64,000 nt of DNA from Algoriphagus limi (GCF_024919275.1 NZ_JANWGH010000002.1:496001-560000), one strand, 5' to 3'. Counted from the first letter of the stretch, positions 17,584 through 26,156 are shown. Numbers and translations: made by a program. The notes: generated by a model from the letters alone, not told the origin.

Positions 17584-17631
17584 TTATATACCAATACTAG
17601 GGATATAAACGCCACGAAGTTAGGTATATAA
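17584..17631. repeat. Inverted repeat with attC-like core upstream of the accessory gene
   Basis: TTATATACC (17584-17592) and GGTATATAA (17623-17631) are perfect reverse complements around a ~30-base loop. The right arm is preceded by GTTAGGT (17619-17625), which fits the integron R' core GTTRRRY. The accessory gene starts 22 bases later. Confidence 0.5.
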
Positions 17632-17652
17632 GCAAGTTGGCAGCAATATAAA

Positions 17653-18753
17653 ATGAGTACTCTACAGGAATTAATAAAAGCAATGCAAAAACAAAATGAG
17701 CAAATACAAAACTCTTTTGGATTGAACTCTTTGCAAGGGTTAGCTAAGGCGATTTCTGAACAAAGTAAATTACAGAACAAATTAACCGGGGTAAGTGGAC
17801 TCACTGATATTGCTAAGTCAATATCTAATCAAATGAAAACTTTCAATACAGCAGTACTGGGCAACAGTATCACGGCACAAATAAATACAATGCAATACCC
17901 CAAAAATCAAAGTGCATTATTGGGGCTAACATCTACCCTAGAAGAAATAGCAAAGACTAATCAAAAACTTTCTGACAATCTATCTGGGTTTGCTTCAAGT
18001 CAATTATTGCTTTCAAGTAACCTAGCAGAAATAGCTAAATCATTAAGCCAAACGCACCTTGATAAATTCAATAGTATTGATGTTGCTCTAAGAGGAATTT
18101 CAAAGGCATATTTTAAAAATGTAACAATAAGTCGTGCATGGGATGACATCAAGGTAGCGAAAGAAGCAAATGAAACAATTGCAAATGCATCAGATGATTT
18201 ATTGAGCCAAAATAAAAAAGTAACAGTTCAAGATCTTGACAATTTGAAACAATCAATTGTCCTTGAACTTTACGGATTGGTTGGTAAAACTAAAACAGAG
18301 AAAGCAAAGCAATTCATTTTCGAATTAATTACAATTATCAGCTTTCTTCTGACATTTTATAGTTTCCACAAACAACAGGTGGATTTGAGCAATCAAGATG
18401 TCATAGAACAGACAAGGTCTGAAATCGAGAAAATGAATAAAGAACTCTCAAAGAAAATTGAGACTGAACTTCAAAAACTCAAACAAATAAGATTTGCCCG
18501 AACAAACGTCAATTTAAGATACGCTGACAAAAAGAACAGTAAAATAATTGGTCTCGTTAAAAAAGGACAAAGAATTACTGTGATTGAAATAAGGCATAAG
18601 TACATACTTATTTCCTACATAGACGCTGAAACAGGAGAACCCAAATCAGGTTTTGTAGTCAAAAAGTACTTTGAAAAGGAAAAAAGAAATACTGCTCGAA
18701 ACAACGGGTATAGTGCATGCCCTTCGGGACACGTACCATACCCAAACCGTTAA
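17653..18753 (+). CDS. Accessory protein: coiled coil, one membrane helix and C-terminal SH3-like domain
   Basis: A 366-residue protein of unknown function, visibly richer in A/T than its neighbours. Residues 1-160 are Gln/Asn/Ser/Leu-rich and helical with repeated AKSISNQMK/AKSLSQ-like segments, which suggests coiled coils. A hydrophobic helix lies at about 225-242 (FIIELITIISFLLTFYS-like), followed by a charged coiled coil and a bacterial SH3-like domain at about 288-345 (NVNLRYADKKNS, KKGQRITVIEI). The last 17 residues and the stop codon lie inside an attC-like inverted repeat, as in integron cassette genes. Probably acquired horizontally. Confidence 0.65.
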   Translation: MSTLQELIKAMQKQNEQIQNSFGLNSLQGLAKAISEQSKLQNKLTGVSGLTDIAKSISNQMKTFNTAVLGNSITAQINTMQYPKNQSALLGLTSTLEEIAKTNQKLSDNLSGFASSQLLLSSNLAEIAKSLSQTHLDKFNSIDVALRGISKAYFKNVTISRAWDDIKVAKEANETIANASDDLLSQNKKVTVQDLDNLKQSIVLELYGLVGKTKTEKAKQFIFELITIISFLLTFYSFHKQQVDLSNQDVIEQTRSEIEKMNKELSKKIETELQKLKQIRFARTNVNLRYADKKNSKIIGLVKKGQRITVIEIRHKYILISYIDAETGEPKSGFVVKKYFEKEKRNTARNNGYSACPSGHVPYPNR

Positions 18754-18755
18754 AC
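18700..18755. repeat. attC-like folded repeat overlapping the end of the accessory gene
   Basis: AAC-x-GGGTAT on the left pairs with ATACCC-x-GTT on the right, with an inner CCC-TTC-GGG hairpin (18720-18728). The right edge is GTTAAAC (18749-18755), matching GTTRRRY. The left partner does not fit RYYYAAC well. The gene's TAA lies inside the core. Confidence 0.45.
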
Positions 18756-18765
18756 CCAACAAAAA

Positions 18766-18855
18766 ATGACCAAAGAAATCTGTCCAAATTGTGGAGCAAA
18801 AACTGGGTTCAGATTAGTTTCTAAAGGGTATTTTCAATATTTTAGAATTTTGTAG
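18766..18855 (+). CDS. Tiny zinc-ribbon ORF or gene remnant
   Basis: A 29-codon reading frame beginning MTKEICPNCGAKTGF and ending at TAG 18853-18855. The CPNCG motif is half of a zinc ribbon with no second Cys pair, so it looks like the start of a longer gene whose remainder is lost. It begins 11 bases after the attC-like core, where a cassette gene would begin. It may not be expressed. Confidence 0.3.
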   Translation: MTKEICPNCGAKTGFRLVSKGYFQYFRIL

Positions 18856-18886
18856 TTTTATGTAATAGTTAATATTCCAAATTAGT

Positions 18887-19948
18887 ATGGACTTTTTTAA
18901 ACGATTTTTTGGAAATCCCGACAGTGAAAAAAAACATAGCCGAAATGAACAAGGAAATTCATATCCAAAATATAATTATGAGTTAGAGTTTTTAGATGCT
19001 TTAAATAAAACGCCCACAAATAAACTCTTTGGTTTAAATACATATTGGGAAGGGAGATATAAAGAATTGCTTGGGAATTTGAGTCCAATTCTAGAAAAGT
19101 TTCTTTCTCAGGGAATGCTAGAAATAAGTTTAAAAGAAGAAGCACTCAAGGTTTCAGAATTAAAGAAAATCCTAAATGATAATAACCTTCCCCAATCAGG
19201 CAAAAAAGAGATTTTGGCAAAAAGGGTTTTTGAAGAAGTAGCAGATAAAAGCTATGCGGCTAATTTAATTCCATTTTATAAGCTTACTCAAAAAGGGCAA
19301 GATGCAATAGATCTTTATAGAGAGAACTTTTTCAAAGAGTATTACAACTTTCAATTAAATCAAGCTGATCTCTTTTTACAAAAGAACTTAAATGAGCTTG
19401 AGTCCAATCATTTTCAGTTTCGAGAACTCCACCCTGATCAAAGATATTTATTGGGGAAGTTTGACTCATTTGGTGAAAGGGCCAAAAGTATCTTAAAAAA
19501 ACTTTGTCAAAATGAGGGCTTTCGAATTAAATGGAATTTCCTACCTGAGTTTGAAAAAAGACTTCGGGTATTAATTGCCTTCAAAGAAATTGGTATCCGC
19601 TTATTTGACGAGTTTAAAAATGAATATTTAAAAGAAATCGATCTCGATGAGCTGTATCCTATAATTCAAGGCAATCCAGAAAGATTAAACTTTGGATCAA
19701 AGGAAGAATTTGTAACTAATCTTGTGAATTTCGAATACCAATATTTTTGGAATCAGGGTAAACTTCAGGAAATCATTGATTATAGGAAGAGCAGTTCAAA
19801 TTTTAGGTTTCAAGGTATCCAAGTATTAAATGATGGATGTGAATGCCAAGCAAAATATGGGGAGGAAAAATTCACTTGGGATAACATTAAAGATTTACCG
19901 GTTTTGCCTAGACATGTAAAATGTCGCTGCATTATTAATTTGATGTGA
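18887..19948 (+). CDS. Accessory SAP-domain protein with phage-head-like C-terminal Cys motif
   Basis: A 353-residue, A/T-rich gene of unknown function. A SAP-type helix-turn-helix (LKVSELKKILNDNNLPQSGK, about residues 85-118) is a putative DNA/RNA-binding module. The C-terminus reads DGCECQAKYGEEKFTWDN, then LPRHVKCRCIINL. This C-x-C / LP-x-H-x-x-C-x-C arrangement recalls the end of Mu gpF-type phage head-morphogenesis proteins. The middle is helical and charged. No other phage gene lies nearby. A terminator follows. Probably acquired horizontally. Confidence 0.6.
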   Translation: MDFFKRFFGNPDSEKKHSRNEQGNSYPKYNYELEFLDALNKTPTNKLFGLNTYWEGRYKELLGNLSPILEKFLSQGMLEISLKEEALKVSELKKILNDNNLPQSGKKEILAKRVFEEVADKSYAANLIPFYKLTQKGQDAIDLYRENFFKEYYNFQLNQADLFLQKNLNELESNHFQFRELHPDQRYLLGKFDSFGERAKSILKKLCQNEGFRIKWNFLPEFEKRLRVLIAFKEIGIRLFDEFKNEYLKEIDLDELYPIIQGNPERLNFGSKEEFVTNLVNFEYQYFWNQGKLQEIIDYRKSSSNFRFQGIQVLNDGCECQAKYGEEKFTWDNIKDLPVLPRHVKCRCIINLM

Positions 19949-19980
19949 TTAGTGAGATCAAATCCAATCCTTAAACCCAA

Positions 19981-20007
19981 AGCGTAGCCCACCTCTACGC
20001 TTTTTTA
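19981..20007 (+). terminator. Terminator after the SAP-domain gene
   Basis: AGCGTAG (19981-19987) pairs perfectly with CTACGCT (19995-20001) over a 7-base loop, followed by a T-run. It lies 32 bases after the SAP-gene stop. Confidence 0.85.
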
Positions 20008-20043
20008 TTTCACCCATTTCCCAACCCCAAGAGGGTACTTCCC

Positions 20044-20082
20044 AAGTGGGGGAGGGTACTTCGGAAGTACCCCTCCCCACTT
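20044..20082. repeat. Large G/C-rich inverted repeat
   Basis: AAGTGGGGGAGGGTACTTC on the left is nearly the reverse complement of GAAGTACCCCTCCCCACTT on the right, giving a ~19-bp stem with almost no loop. It separates the SAP-gene terminator from the 21-bp tandem array and has no T-run. Confidence 0.75.
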
Positions 20083-20100
20083 CAGAAGACCTCGCTTGAA

Positions 20101-20373
20101 CCTTTTTACTTCTCCGTTGGACCTCTGAGGTCCTCGCTTGGACCTTTTTGCTTCAAGCTTGCACCTTTTTGGTCCGACGTTGAACCTTTTTGCTGATTTC
20201 GAGGACCTTTTTACTGATCGCTTGAACCTTTTTGGCGGAACGTCGAACCTTTTTACTCATCGCTTGGACCTTCTTGGTGCAAAGCCGAACCTTTTTGGTT
20301 CAAGCGAGCACCTTTTTGCTCAATGAGTTCACCTTTTTGGTTCGACGTCGGGCCTATTTAGTGGTCTATTTGG
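20101..20373. repeat. 21-bp tandem array, about 13 units
   Basis: Units starting CCTTTTT recur at exactly 21-bp spacing: 20101, 20122 (diverged), 20143, 20164, 20185, 20206, 20227, 20248, 20269, 20290, 20311, 20332 and 20353 (diverged). The rest of each unit is variable, with a CG/GCTTGA-like 3' part. Because 21 is a multiple of 3, every frame shows a 7-residue periodic peptide (LF-x5 on plus; KKV-x4 on minus), but minus-strand frames are broken by stops. There is no credible gene. Confidence 0.88.
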
Positions 20374-20376
20374 CTA

Positions 20377-20410
20377 AACCACATAGAAACATAGCCCACA
20401 TAGTTTTTTT
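20377..20410. repeat. ACCACATAG dispersed element, copy a
   Basis: AACCACATAGAAACATAG followed by CCCACATAG and a T-run. Related copies lie at 20553, 22274, 22701, 22839, 26453 and 28765. Confidence 0.7.
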
Positions 20411-20414
20411 GAAT

Positions 20415-20723
20415 AAAGAATAGCTCAGGACGGGTTACTATTTAGGTAAAGCAAGAGTTTGGCTAAAGCCAATCAGGATTGGCATTTCCTTATCCCCGAG
20501 TTAAAACTCGGGGCAATTAATACATGTTCTAACCATTTTATTGTGGGATTAAAACCACATAGGAACATAGGACACATAGTTTTTGATGGAATGAGGAGCA
20601 TCAAAATTCTGTGAAGTCAACAATTCAATAGCCCCCGATTTTAATCGGGGGAAGGTGATTAAACGCAGTCTATAAGCGTGAAGAAAATCGGTTAGCGCCG
20701 AGCTTGTCTAGGTGATCCACCGA
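20415..20723. repeat. Composite repeat block upstream of the sulfatase
   Basis: In order: a GACGGGTTACTA segment, GGCTAAAGCC and AATCAGGATT, the palindrome CCCCGAGTTAAAACTCGGGG (20494-20513), an ACCACATAGGAACATAG element (20553-20585), the palindrome GCCCCCGATTTTAATCGGGGG-type (20631-20651) and a 69-bp segment (20655-20723) repeated at 22385 with only about three differences. No ORF. Confidence 0.8.
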
Positions 20724-20744
20724 ATCGATTCCTTATATTGAAAC

Positions 20745-22136
20745 ATGAAAAAATCCCTCTTGCTCCTATTCTTTTTTCTCCTTTTCCATGGTGGATTTGC
20801 CCAAAATGAAAATCGCCCGAATATCATTTTTATCCTCACCGATGATCAGCGATGGGATGCCTTGGGTTTTGCAGGAAATCCCATCATCCAAACCCCGGAG
20901 ATGGATGCCCTAGCTGAGGAAGGAACTTTCTTTGAAAATGCCTTTGTGACAACGCCTATCTGTGCGGCTAGCCGAGCGAGTATCCTCACCGGACTATATG
21001 AAAGAACGCATGGCTATACCTTCGGTCAAGGGGATATCAGTCAGGCATTTATGGATCAATCCTACCCGGTAGCACTAAGAAAAGCAGGCTATTTCACCGG
21101 CTTCTTTGGGAAATTTGGCGTGAATTACTCCGAATTCTCTGCACTTTTTGATGTAGGGGAAAGCTATGATCGAAATGGTAATTTCAAGGACCGAAGAGGG
21201 TACTTTTTTAAAACAATTGGGAAAGACACAGTCCATCTCACAAGGTATACCGGACAACAGGCCATAGAGTTTATTAAAACTGCTCCGGAAGACAGACCTT
21301 TTATGCTTTCCCTCAGCTTTAGTGCCCCTCATGCTCACGATCCTGCCGAGTTGCAGTATTTCTGGTCGGAGGAATTTGATGATTGGTATGAAGATGTGGA
21401 GATCCCAGCACCCAGCCTAGGGGATGAAGCTTATTTTTTGGATCAACCCGACTATGTCCGAATGGGTGAAAACCGCACCCGATGGCATTGGCGCTATGAT
21501 ACACCTGAGAAATACCAACATAGCGTCAAAGGGTATTACCGTATGATCTCAGAAGTAGATGCTGAGATTGGGAAAATCAGAAGGACCCTGGTGGAGAAAG
21601 GCTTGGCAGAAAACACGATTATCATTTTGATGGGGGATAATGGATATTTTCTCGGGGAAAGACAGCTTGCCGGGAAGTGGTTGATGTATGAAAATTCGCT
21701 TCGAGTCCCTTTGATTATATATGATCCGAGAAAAGCGGGAGGCAAAAGAAAAGAAGATTTGGCTCTGAATATTGATGTGCCTGCCACGATTTTGGATTTG
21801 GCTAATATTGAAATTCCGAAATCCTGGCAAGGTGTTCCGCTTCATGGTGTAGAGCTGAGTGAAAGAAAATCCATATTGGTTGAACACCTGTGGCAGACTC
21901 CCATCATTCCGCCGAGTGAGGGTATACGAACGGATCGCTGGAAATATTTTCGCTATATCAATCATCCCGAGCGGGAAGAGCTCTATGAGCTAAGGGAGGA
22001 TTTTCTGGAAAAAAGGAATTTGGCAGGGGACCCTGCCTTTCAGGAGGTTTTGCTCCAGTTGAGAGGGCAACTGGAAGAAATGATCAATGCTGGGTTGGAG
22101 GAAAGAAAAAGACTTCTTTCTCAGGAAAACCCATAG
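20745..22136 (+). CDS. Secreted sulfatase (formylglycine type)
   Basis: A 463-residue enzyme with a Sec signal peptide ending near GGFAQ. Metal residues Asp33/Asp34 lie in ILTDDQRW. The modification motif is PICAASRASILTG, with Cys73 the residue converted to formylglycine (C-x-A-S-R variant of C-x-P-S-R). DNGYFLGE and KWLMYENSLRVPL are further family motifs. Activity requires an anaerobic sulfatase maturase or FGE encoded elsewhere. It probably removes sulfate from a polysaccharide or glycosaminoglycan. It is alone, with no SusCD pair, and lies between copies of a composite repeat. Confidence 0.92.
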   Translation: MKKSLLLLFFFLLFHGGFAQNENRPNIIFILTDDQRWDALGFAGNPIIQTPEMDALAEEGTFFENAFVTTPICAASRASILTGLYERTHGYTFGQGDISQAFMDQSYPVALRKAGYFTGFFGKFGVNYSEFSALFDVGESYDRNGNFKDRRGYFFKTIGKDTVHLTRYTGQQAIEFIKTAPEDRPFMLSLSFSAPHAHDPAELQYFWSEEFDDWYEDVEIPAPSLGDEAYFLDQPDYVRMGENRTRWHWRYDTPEKYQHSVKGYYRMISEVDAEIGKIRRTLVEKGLAENTIIILMGDNGYFLGERQLAGKWLMYENSLRVPLIIYDPRKAGGKRKEDLALNIDVPATILDLANIEIPKSWQGVPLHGVELSERKSILVEHLWQTPIIPPSEGIRTDRWKYFRYINHPEREELYELREDFLEKRNLAGDPAFQEVLLQLRGQLEEMINAGLEERKRLLSQENP

Positions 22137-22177
22137 TGGAAAGGATATTTTGAATGCCTTTAAAAACTAAGAAGAAT

Positions 22178-22453
22178 GCTATTTGGCTTAAGCCAATCAG
22201 GGTCGGCATTCCTTATCCCCGAGTTAAAACTCGGGGCAATTAATGCGGGTTCTCACCAATTTTAAGAATATTGAACCACATAGGAACATAGGGCACATAG
22301 TTTTTTTGAATAAAGAATAGCACAGCGTTTTATAAGAAATGAGAAGAAGTTACTATCGCTCCCTTCCTGCCTTTGAATCAGGCGGTGATTGAACGCAGTC
22401 AATAAGCGTGAAGAAAATCGGTTAGCGCCGAGCTTGTCTCGGTGATCCACCGA
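22178..22453. repeat. Composite repeat block downstream of the sulfatase, copy B
   Basis: Contains GGCTTAAGCC, the palindrome CCCCGAGTTAAAACTCGGGG (22217-22236), an ACCACATAGGAACATAG element (22274-22307) and the 69-bp segment at 22385-22453, in the same order as the upstream block. Confidence 0.8.
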
Positions 22454-22872
22454 TTTTTAGCGTTTGACAAATTCAAGCAGGAATGGTCCGAAGGCCATTC
22501 CAGCCTGATTCAGGCAAGAGGTTTTTTGTTACTTTTTGACAGCAAAAAGTAAGGAATAGAAAAGCGATAGAAGTCCTCAGGATGGGTTACTACTAAAGAG
22601 AAAAATATTTGGCTCAAGCCAATCAGGATTGGCATTTCCTTATCCCCGAGTTAAAACTCGGGGCAATTAATGCGGGTTCTCACCAATTTTAAGAATATTG
22701 AACCACAAAGGCACATAGTTTTTGATTTAGAGATTAGCATTAAAATCAGGTAAAAACCATCTATTCAATAGCCCCCGATTTTAATCGGGGGTAATAGATC
22801 GACACCCTCCAACCCCAAACCATTTTAATGGTTTTTTTAAACCACATCGAAACATAGCGGACATAGTTTTTG
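22454..22872. repeat. Composite repeat block, copy C, and a further ACCACAT element
   Basis: From 22567: CTCAGGATGGGTTACTA, GGCTCAAGCC, the CCCCGAG palindrome (22644-22663), a shortened ACCACAAAGGCACATAG (22701-22723), the CCCCCGATTTTAATCGGGGG palindrome (22771-22791) and another ACCACATCGAAACATAG element (22839-22871). No gene is supported between the sulfatase and the cyclase. Confidence 0.75.
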
Positions 22873-22920
22873 ATAAATGATTCTGGGTTTGGGAGATGAA
22901 GACTTTACCTACTTTCCCCT

Positions 22921-24741
22921 TCAGCCCTTCAAAAAATACATATCCCATATCCCGCGATTTTTGATCTCCACACTGCCGCGGTATTCACATTCAAATTCAT
23001 CCTTGATGATCTCATAGGTCGTACCAGAGATATTGATCTTTCCTTCTTCTGAATTGCTTTCCATTCGGGAAGCGATATTGACGGTATCTCCCCAGATATC
23101 GTACTGCCACTTTTTGACCCCTACAATACCGGCGATAATAGGACCCGTGTGGATTCCTATCCGCATTTCAAATTGTACAATCCCTTCGGGCTTTGGCTTT
23201 TTAATAAAATCCATCATTTCCAATCCGGCACGAACCACATCAAAGGCATGCCGAGCTGTTTCGGTAGGAAGTCCACCGGCGCACATGTAGGAATCACCGA
23301 TGGTTTTGATCTTTTCCAGCCCATACTTTTCTACGATCGCATCAAACTCCTTGAAATAATAGTCTATGCTTTCTACCAGCTGTTCCGGAGCGATAATTTC
23401 TGCCATGGTAGAAAAACTCTTGAAATCAGTAAAAAGTACCGTAGCTGAATTGAAGCGATGGGCTTTCACTTTTCCATAAACCTTAAGCTCATCAGCGATT
23501 TCCTCCGGGAGGATATTGAGTAGGAGTTCCTCGGAGCGATTTTTCTCCTCTTCGATAATTTTTTTGGTCTCCTTTTCAAACTTGAAGCGTCTAAATGAGC
23601 CTATCGCCAACAAGGCCACCAAAATGAGCATCAGCAAAACTCCGTAGAGCAGCAAGGTCTGCCGCTTAGCCCGTAGGGTAGCGATAGTCGCCTCACTTTC
23701 CAAAAGATCCACTTCGGCCTGTTTTTGAGAAACCTCGTAATCGGTTCGCAGATTGGCCATTTCCTGTACAGCCTGAATGTTTTTAACACTGTCCCGGTAT
23801 TGAATATGCTTTTTGTAAAATTCCAGCGCTTTGGAGGAATTGTTCAGGCTTTCATAAATAGTGGAAAGTAATAGGTTCGCTTCGCTTATCTGATCTTTTA
23901 AACCATATTTTCCCGCGAGTTCAAGACTCCGTTGGGCATAAGCCAAAGCGGATTGGCGATCCCCTTTCTCCAAATAAATATTGGATAAGTAGTTTAAATA
24001 GTCGGAAATGGGATAGTACTCCTGATACTTTTCAAGAATCTCAATCGCCTGATTGATGCGACTTTCGGAGCTTATTTTATCTCCATATTCGGCGAATATC
24101 ATCCCCATATTTCCAAGACAAAATGCCTGCCCTAATTCAAAATCTATCTTTTCGAAGATTAATTGGGCCCGCTCGACGAAGAGCAAGGCAGAGTCAAGCT
24201 TCCCCAATTTCAAATACTCATCTCCGGCATTGAAAACTGCCGATCCAAGAGCAGTGGAATCATTTTCCTGCTCAAGGATATCAATTCCTTTCCGATAATA
24301 AATGGTGGCGTTTTGACTGTTTTCGCTGGCTGAATAGGTGTCGGCGATCGTGATATAGGATCTCCCCTGCGCTTCCATTGACCCTGATTTCTGAGCATAC
24401 CTCAGGGACTCTAAGAAGTATTCAAGGGCTTTGGACAAGTCCCCCTTATATTTGTAGGAATAGCCAATCATACTATTGGCGCTTGAAATATGGTTGTCGA
24501 GGGAATCTCTAAGCGCTTTATCCAAGTAGATTTCCCCATATTTCAAAAGACTATCCGGATTGGCCTCATACACTATGAGGCTACCCAAATAGTCTAGGTT
24601 TTCTTCACCGCTGGCATAGTATAATTCCTTGATGCTGTCAGCCTCAGAGCGAATCTGACTAGATTCCTCCTTAGACTGCGCAAGCGCCATACTAAAAATC
24701 GAAAAGTAAAGGAATAAGAAAACCAGATTTTTCAAGTTCAA
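22921..24741 (-). CDS. TPR-repeat membrane adenylate cyclase (class III)
   Basis: 606 residues from a TTG start. A signal peptide (ends near ALAQ), about seven TPR-like helical pairs (GDLSKALEYFLESLRYAQ, KLDSALLFVERAQLIFE and others, to about residue 320), a membrane helix near 358-377, a coiled linker with ILPEEIADEL, then a class III cyclase domain. Metal Asp residues lie in LFTDFKSF and GDSYM. The Lys in IKTIGDS and the Asp in WGDTVN predict ATP rather than GTP as substrate, and NIASRM supplies the transition-state Asn and Arg. The TPRs should face the periplasm and may sense a partner. Repeats lie downstream. Confidence 0.88.
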   Translation of the reverse strand: MNLKNLVFLFLYFSIFSMALAQSKEESSQIRSEADSIKELYYASGEENLDYLGSLIVYEANPDSLLKYGEIYLDKALRDSLDNHISSANSMIGYSYKYKGDLSKALEYFLESLRYAQKSGSMEAQGRSYITIADTYSASENSQNATIYYRKGIDILEQENDSTALGSAVFNAGDEYLKLGKLDSALLFVERAQLIFEKIDFELGQAFCLGNMGMIFAEYGDKISSESRINQAIEILEKYQEYYPISDYLNYLSNIYLEKGDRQSALAYAQRSLELAGKYGLKDQISEANLLLSTIYESLNNSSKALEFYKKHIQYRDSVKNIQAVQEMANLRTDYEVSQKQAEVDLLESEATIATLRAKRQTLLLYGVLLMLILVALLAIGSFRRFKFEKETKKIIEEEKNRSEELLLNILPEEIADELKVYGKVKAHRFNSATVLFTDFKSFSTMAEIIAPEQLVESIDYYFKEFDAIVEKYGLEKIKTIGDSYMCAGGLPTETARHAFDVVRAGLEMMDFIKKPKPEGIVQFEMRIGIHTGPIIAGIVGVKKWQYDIWGDTVNIASRMESNSEEGKINISGTTYEIIKDEFECEYRGSVEIKNRGIWDMYFLKG

Positions 24742-24836
24742 AGGCTAGCTTTTAGGGCATTAAGTTTAGTCATATTCTTGGTTAGATTGCCTATTTATTA
24801 AGCCCTCTTTCAGAAGAGACTAGACAAAAATATCCT

Positions 24837-25331
24837 TTATGGAGTCGATGTAATTCTGATTTTTGGATCAAGTTGAAATGTCCGAGTCTCTCCAGTTGTC
24901 TGAGATCTTATGGTAAAGCGAATGGTATATTTTACCGTTCCATCAGGTGTATTATCCTCTATCTTTACCTTAGCCTTATTGCCTCCTCCTGGGATTGGAT
25001 TCTGTGCAAATGCTGCAACATTTCCTGTCCAAGGAAAGTCTAAAAACTTAACTTGATAGTTTTCTTGATGAGGTCCCATATCAAAAATTTCCCAATTGAC
25101 GAATTTGGAAGGATAGGCTGTAGACTCGAAATCAGAAGGTCTTCCATTGTTACTTCTTCCATTATTGTTATCAGAGATTTGAGAGTTATCCTCTACACTT
25201 CCTCCAAAAAAGATGGCTTCCGCATTAATTCTAAAATCGATTTTGATATCCTTTGCCCGCTGGCTAAATGCACTTGTTGATCCTAAAAATAGGAGGACAA
25301 GTGCCGCTAATAAAAAGCTGTTCTTTTTCAT
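24837..25331 (-). CDS. Hypothetical secreted protein
   Basis: A 164-residue protein with a clear Sec signal peptide (MKKNSFLLAALVLLFLGSTS, cleavage near AFSQ). The mature part has a short Asn/Gly/Arg-rich linker (about 57-66) followed by beta-rich sequence (KVKIEDNTPDGTVKYTIRFTIR), like a small immunoglobulin-type or lipid-binding beta sandwich. I do not recognise the family. It lies 95 bases upstream of the cyclase on the same strand and could be co-expressed. Confidence 0.65.
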   Translation of the reverse strand: MKKNSFLLAALVLLFLGSTSAFSQRAKDIKIDFRINAEAIFFGGSVEDNSQISDNNNGRSNNGRPSDFESTAYPSKFVNWEIFDMGPHQENYQVKFLDFPWTGNVAAFAQNPIPGGGNKAKVKIEDNTPDGTVKYTIRFTIRSQTTGETRTFQLDPKIRITSTP

Positions 25332-25553
25332 AGTGTAAGTTTTTTTGTCAGAATATAGAAAAAATTATGTAAAGCCTTAAATAAAATCAAATATCTCTTA
25401 AAACCATTCATTGGGGATTTTAAATAATTATGCTTTTACGTCAAGGAAAGATCGCTATTTACCCATTGATTTATTAGAAAATTCATCCTTAAAAACACCC
25501 ATTTTAAGTATTGTACCCTTAGCTTTATAGGCTAAAAGGAGTATCAATAAAAA

Positions 25554-26156
25554 ATGAAATCAGGAAACAAACTAGTAGGACTTGGACTTCTAACTGCAAT
25601 TTCAGCTTCCCTTTGCTGTATTACTCCCGTTTTGGCTTTGATAGCAGGGACAAGTGGACTTGCTTCTACTTTTTCGTGGCTTGATCCTTTTAGACCTTAT
25701 TTAATCGGAATAACTGTTGTTGTACTTGGTTTTGCCTGGTACCAAAAGCTAAAACCACAAACTCAAGTAGATTGCGACTGTGATAAGCAAGGAAAAACAC
25801 CATTTATTCAGACTAAAAAGTTTTTGGGAATTGTGACCCTATTTGCAGGATTAATGATGGCATTCCCAATGTATGTTCATATTTTCTTTCTAAATACGGA
25901 AAGTCAAACAGTTGTGACTGACCCATTCAATATCAAAACAGCAGAATTTTCTATAAAAGGAATGACCTGTGAAGGCTGTGAACAACCTATAAACCAAGAA
26001 GTGAACAAATTGGCAGGGATTTTAAAAGCAACTGTTTCCTACGAGAATGGTAGCGCAGTCATTAAGTTTGATCAAACTCAAACTAGTATTTTCGAAATAG
26101 AAGAAGCTATTGATAGGACTGGCTTTATTGTAACAGAAAAGAAGGAAATAAGATGA
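25554..26156 (+). CDS. merTP: Mercuric transport protein MerTP (MerT-MerP fusion)
   Basis: 200 residues. The N-terminal MerT-like part has three helices (about 8-31, 45-62, 90-112), with the vicinal pair Cys21-Cys22 in the first helix (SLCCITP) and a cytoplasmic Cys74/Cys76 pair (DCDCD). The C-terminal HMA domain has GMTCEGCEQP (Cys139, Cys142), the mercury/copper site of MerP. This fused form is the usual one in Bacteroidota. It imports Hg(II). It overlaps the next gene by ATGA. No merR, arsR or merA is visible nearby. Confidence 0.88.
   Translation: MKSGNKLVGLGLLTAISASLCCITPVLALIAGTSGLASTFSWLDPFRPYLIGITVVVLGFAWYQKLKPQTQVDCDCDKQGKTPFIQTKKFLGIVTLFAGLMMAFPMYVHIFFLNTESQTVVTDPFNIKTAEFSIKGMTCEGCEQPINQEVNKLAGILKATVSYENGSAVIKFDQTQTSIFEIEEAIDRTGFIVTEKKEIR

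Noticed and set aside
20138..20423. Short plus-strand reading frames with LF-rich heptad peptides
   Set aside because: They are produced by the 21-bp array in all frames, lack a start region and have no protein-like composition.
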